Below, piece by piece: positions 63,319 through 64,000 of a stretch of DNA of 64,000 nt (within the stretch, counting starts at the first letter, position 1; each line of letters opens with the position of its first letter). The stretch spans positions 186,001-250,000 of the forward strand of contig NZ_CP053836.1 in the NCBI RefSeq assembly GCF_013201825.1, written 5' to 3'. The notes under the pieces were generated by a model, which did no database searches, was not told the DNA's origin, and saw only the letters and a program-made list of their open reading frames with translations. This DNA is from Halarcobacter ebronensis (GTDB lineage Bacteria; Campylobacterota; Campylobacteria; Campylobacterales; Arcobacteraceae). The position numbers and the translations under genes were made by a program.

Positions 63319-64000
63319 TTGCTTTAGCCATTTTTATTAGATTTTCAGACCAATTTGCAGATAAAGGAGTCTCTTTTATAACTTTAATATTAAGTTCACT
63401 TGCAATTGCTTTTGCACTTTTATCAGAAAACTCTTCTTGTGCAAAAATTGCTTTTACATTCTCCTCTTTTGCTTCATCTATTATTTTTTCAAGCATTTTT
63501 GGCTTTGGTTCTTTCCCTTCAACTTCAATAGGAAATTGAACTAAATCATAATCTCTAGCAAAATATCCCCAAGAAGGATGAAAAACCATAAATTTAGATT
63601 TTTTAGGAATATTTGATAATATTTTTCTAATAGTAGAATCAGTTTTATCAATCTCAGCTAAAAATGTTTTATAGTTTGTTTCATAATATTTTTTATTTTT
63701 CCCATCAACTTTAACTAAAGCATCAAAAATATTTTTAGCCATAATTTTTACATTTGCTGGGCTAGTCCAAGTGTGTGGATCAAACTCTCCATGATGATGG
63801 TGCTCATGTTCACTCTCTTCTGGATGTGTTAATGAAGCTTCTATATCATTCTTGTTAATGTCTTTAAAAAAGTGTTCGTGTCCTTCAAACTCTGTTGGCA
63901 TATGCTCTGTAAAAAATAGATATTTTCCATCTTCTTTAATATCAATTTTAAATGTTGATACCTCTTTGTTTTTATCAAAATTTAATTCATAAAAACTATT
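63302..64000 (-). CDS. znuA: Zinc ABC transporter substrate-binding protein ZnuA, 5' end outside window
   Basis: The C-terminal 232 residues are visible and the frame stays open to the window edge. The cluster A-I site is recognisable: a histidine-rich loop (EHEHHHH), then FDPHTWTSPANVKIMAKNI, FMVFHPSWGYFARDY and IFAQEEFS. It would bind Zn(II) in the periplasm. Upstream of the His loop, the segment IDIKEDGKYLFFTEHMPTEF with GHEHFF does not look like the usual ZnuA N-lobe and may be an inserted metal-sensing domain. Regulation cannot be seen because the promoter is outside. Confidence 0.88.
   Translation of the reverse strand, partial: NSFYELNFDKNKEVSTFKIDIKEDGKYLFFTEHMPTEFEGHEHFFKDINKNDIEASLTHPEESEHEHHHHGEFDPHTWTSPANVKIMAKNIFDALVKVDGKNKKYYETNYKTFLAEIDKTDSTIRKILSNIPKKSKFMVFHPSWGYFARDYDLVQFPIEVEGKEPKPKMLEKIIDEAKEENVKAIFAQEEFSDKSAKAIASELNIKVIKETPLSANWSENLIKMAKAIDNIN

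Overview
The window is AT-rich chromosomal DNA from a member of the Campylobacterota, most likely Arcobacter or a close relative. The evidence is the A/T-rich codon use, AAGGA-type ribosome binding sites, an HP1021/Cj1608-type orphan regulator beside a fused ispDF gene, a UbiA-type prenyltransferase of the menaquinone pathway, and gene blocks I recall from Campylobacter: aminotransferase-rlmB-rsmI-rpmE and purA-DUF507-carA. This is recognition from memory, not a database result.

Layout. 1-7.8 kb: housekeeping genes (aminotransferase, secreted protein, rlmB, a soluble FIST-chemoreceptor, rsmI, rpmE, miaA, prenyltransferase). 7.9-19.9 kb: an 11.9-kb integrative mobilizable element inserted in the 3' end of a tRNA-Arg(TCG) gene. 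It is bounded by 47-bp direct repeats and carries a divergent control region, a replication-type protein, three membrane proteins, a structured spacer that may be oriT, a MobV-like relaxase, an unusual phosphatase, a PIN/methyltransferase chimera and a tyrosine integrase. 20-38.5 kb: a MarR/cupin pair sharing an operator, CIRCE-controlled Hsp20, a Cache-domain histidine kinase, an LPP20-type lipoprotein, purT, a Bax-like protein, dapF, coaE, a short SpeE-like protein, purM, a tripartite RND efflux operon, and a second MarR regulon (YceI, LigB-like dioxygenase, FMN reductase, pirin) with three copies of another operator. A lysine-rich histone-like protein follows.

38.6-43.5 kb holds a class V aminotransferase, a HisZ-like protein, purA, DUF507 and carA. 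43.5-47.4 kb is accessory: an inverted-repeat spacer, then a three-cassette integron array without an integrase in this window (a CALIN). The cassettes encode a HEPN-motif protein, a small unknown protein and a TIR-domain protein. Three attC sites are readable and the cassette ends are complementary as integron theory predicts. A MazF/PemK-like gene follows on the other strand. 47.4-50.5 kb is a small operon for an LsrK-type kinase, a class II aldolase and an LsrG-like monooxygenase-fold protein. This resembles autoinducer-2 processing, but no Lsr transporter is present here.

50.7-64 kb: DMT transporter, pgpA, the HP1021-like regulator, ispDF, an HDOD protein, thiC, mrp, and a Fur-controlled segment (a near-ideal Fur box, a 46-aa membrane protein abutting fur, then a second Fur box before a 38-aa protein). 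It ends with hisIE, an SPFH protein, ilvE and a zinc-uptake operon (znuA cut by the window edge).

The most notable items are the integron cassette array carrying TIR and HEPN-type genes, the mobilizable element with its own VirB6/TraG-like membrane protein, the LsrK mini-operon, and several promoter/operator architectures legible at base level.
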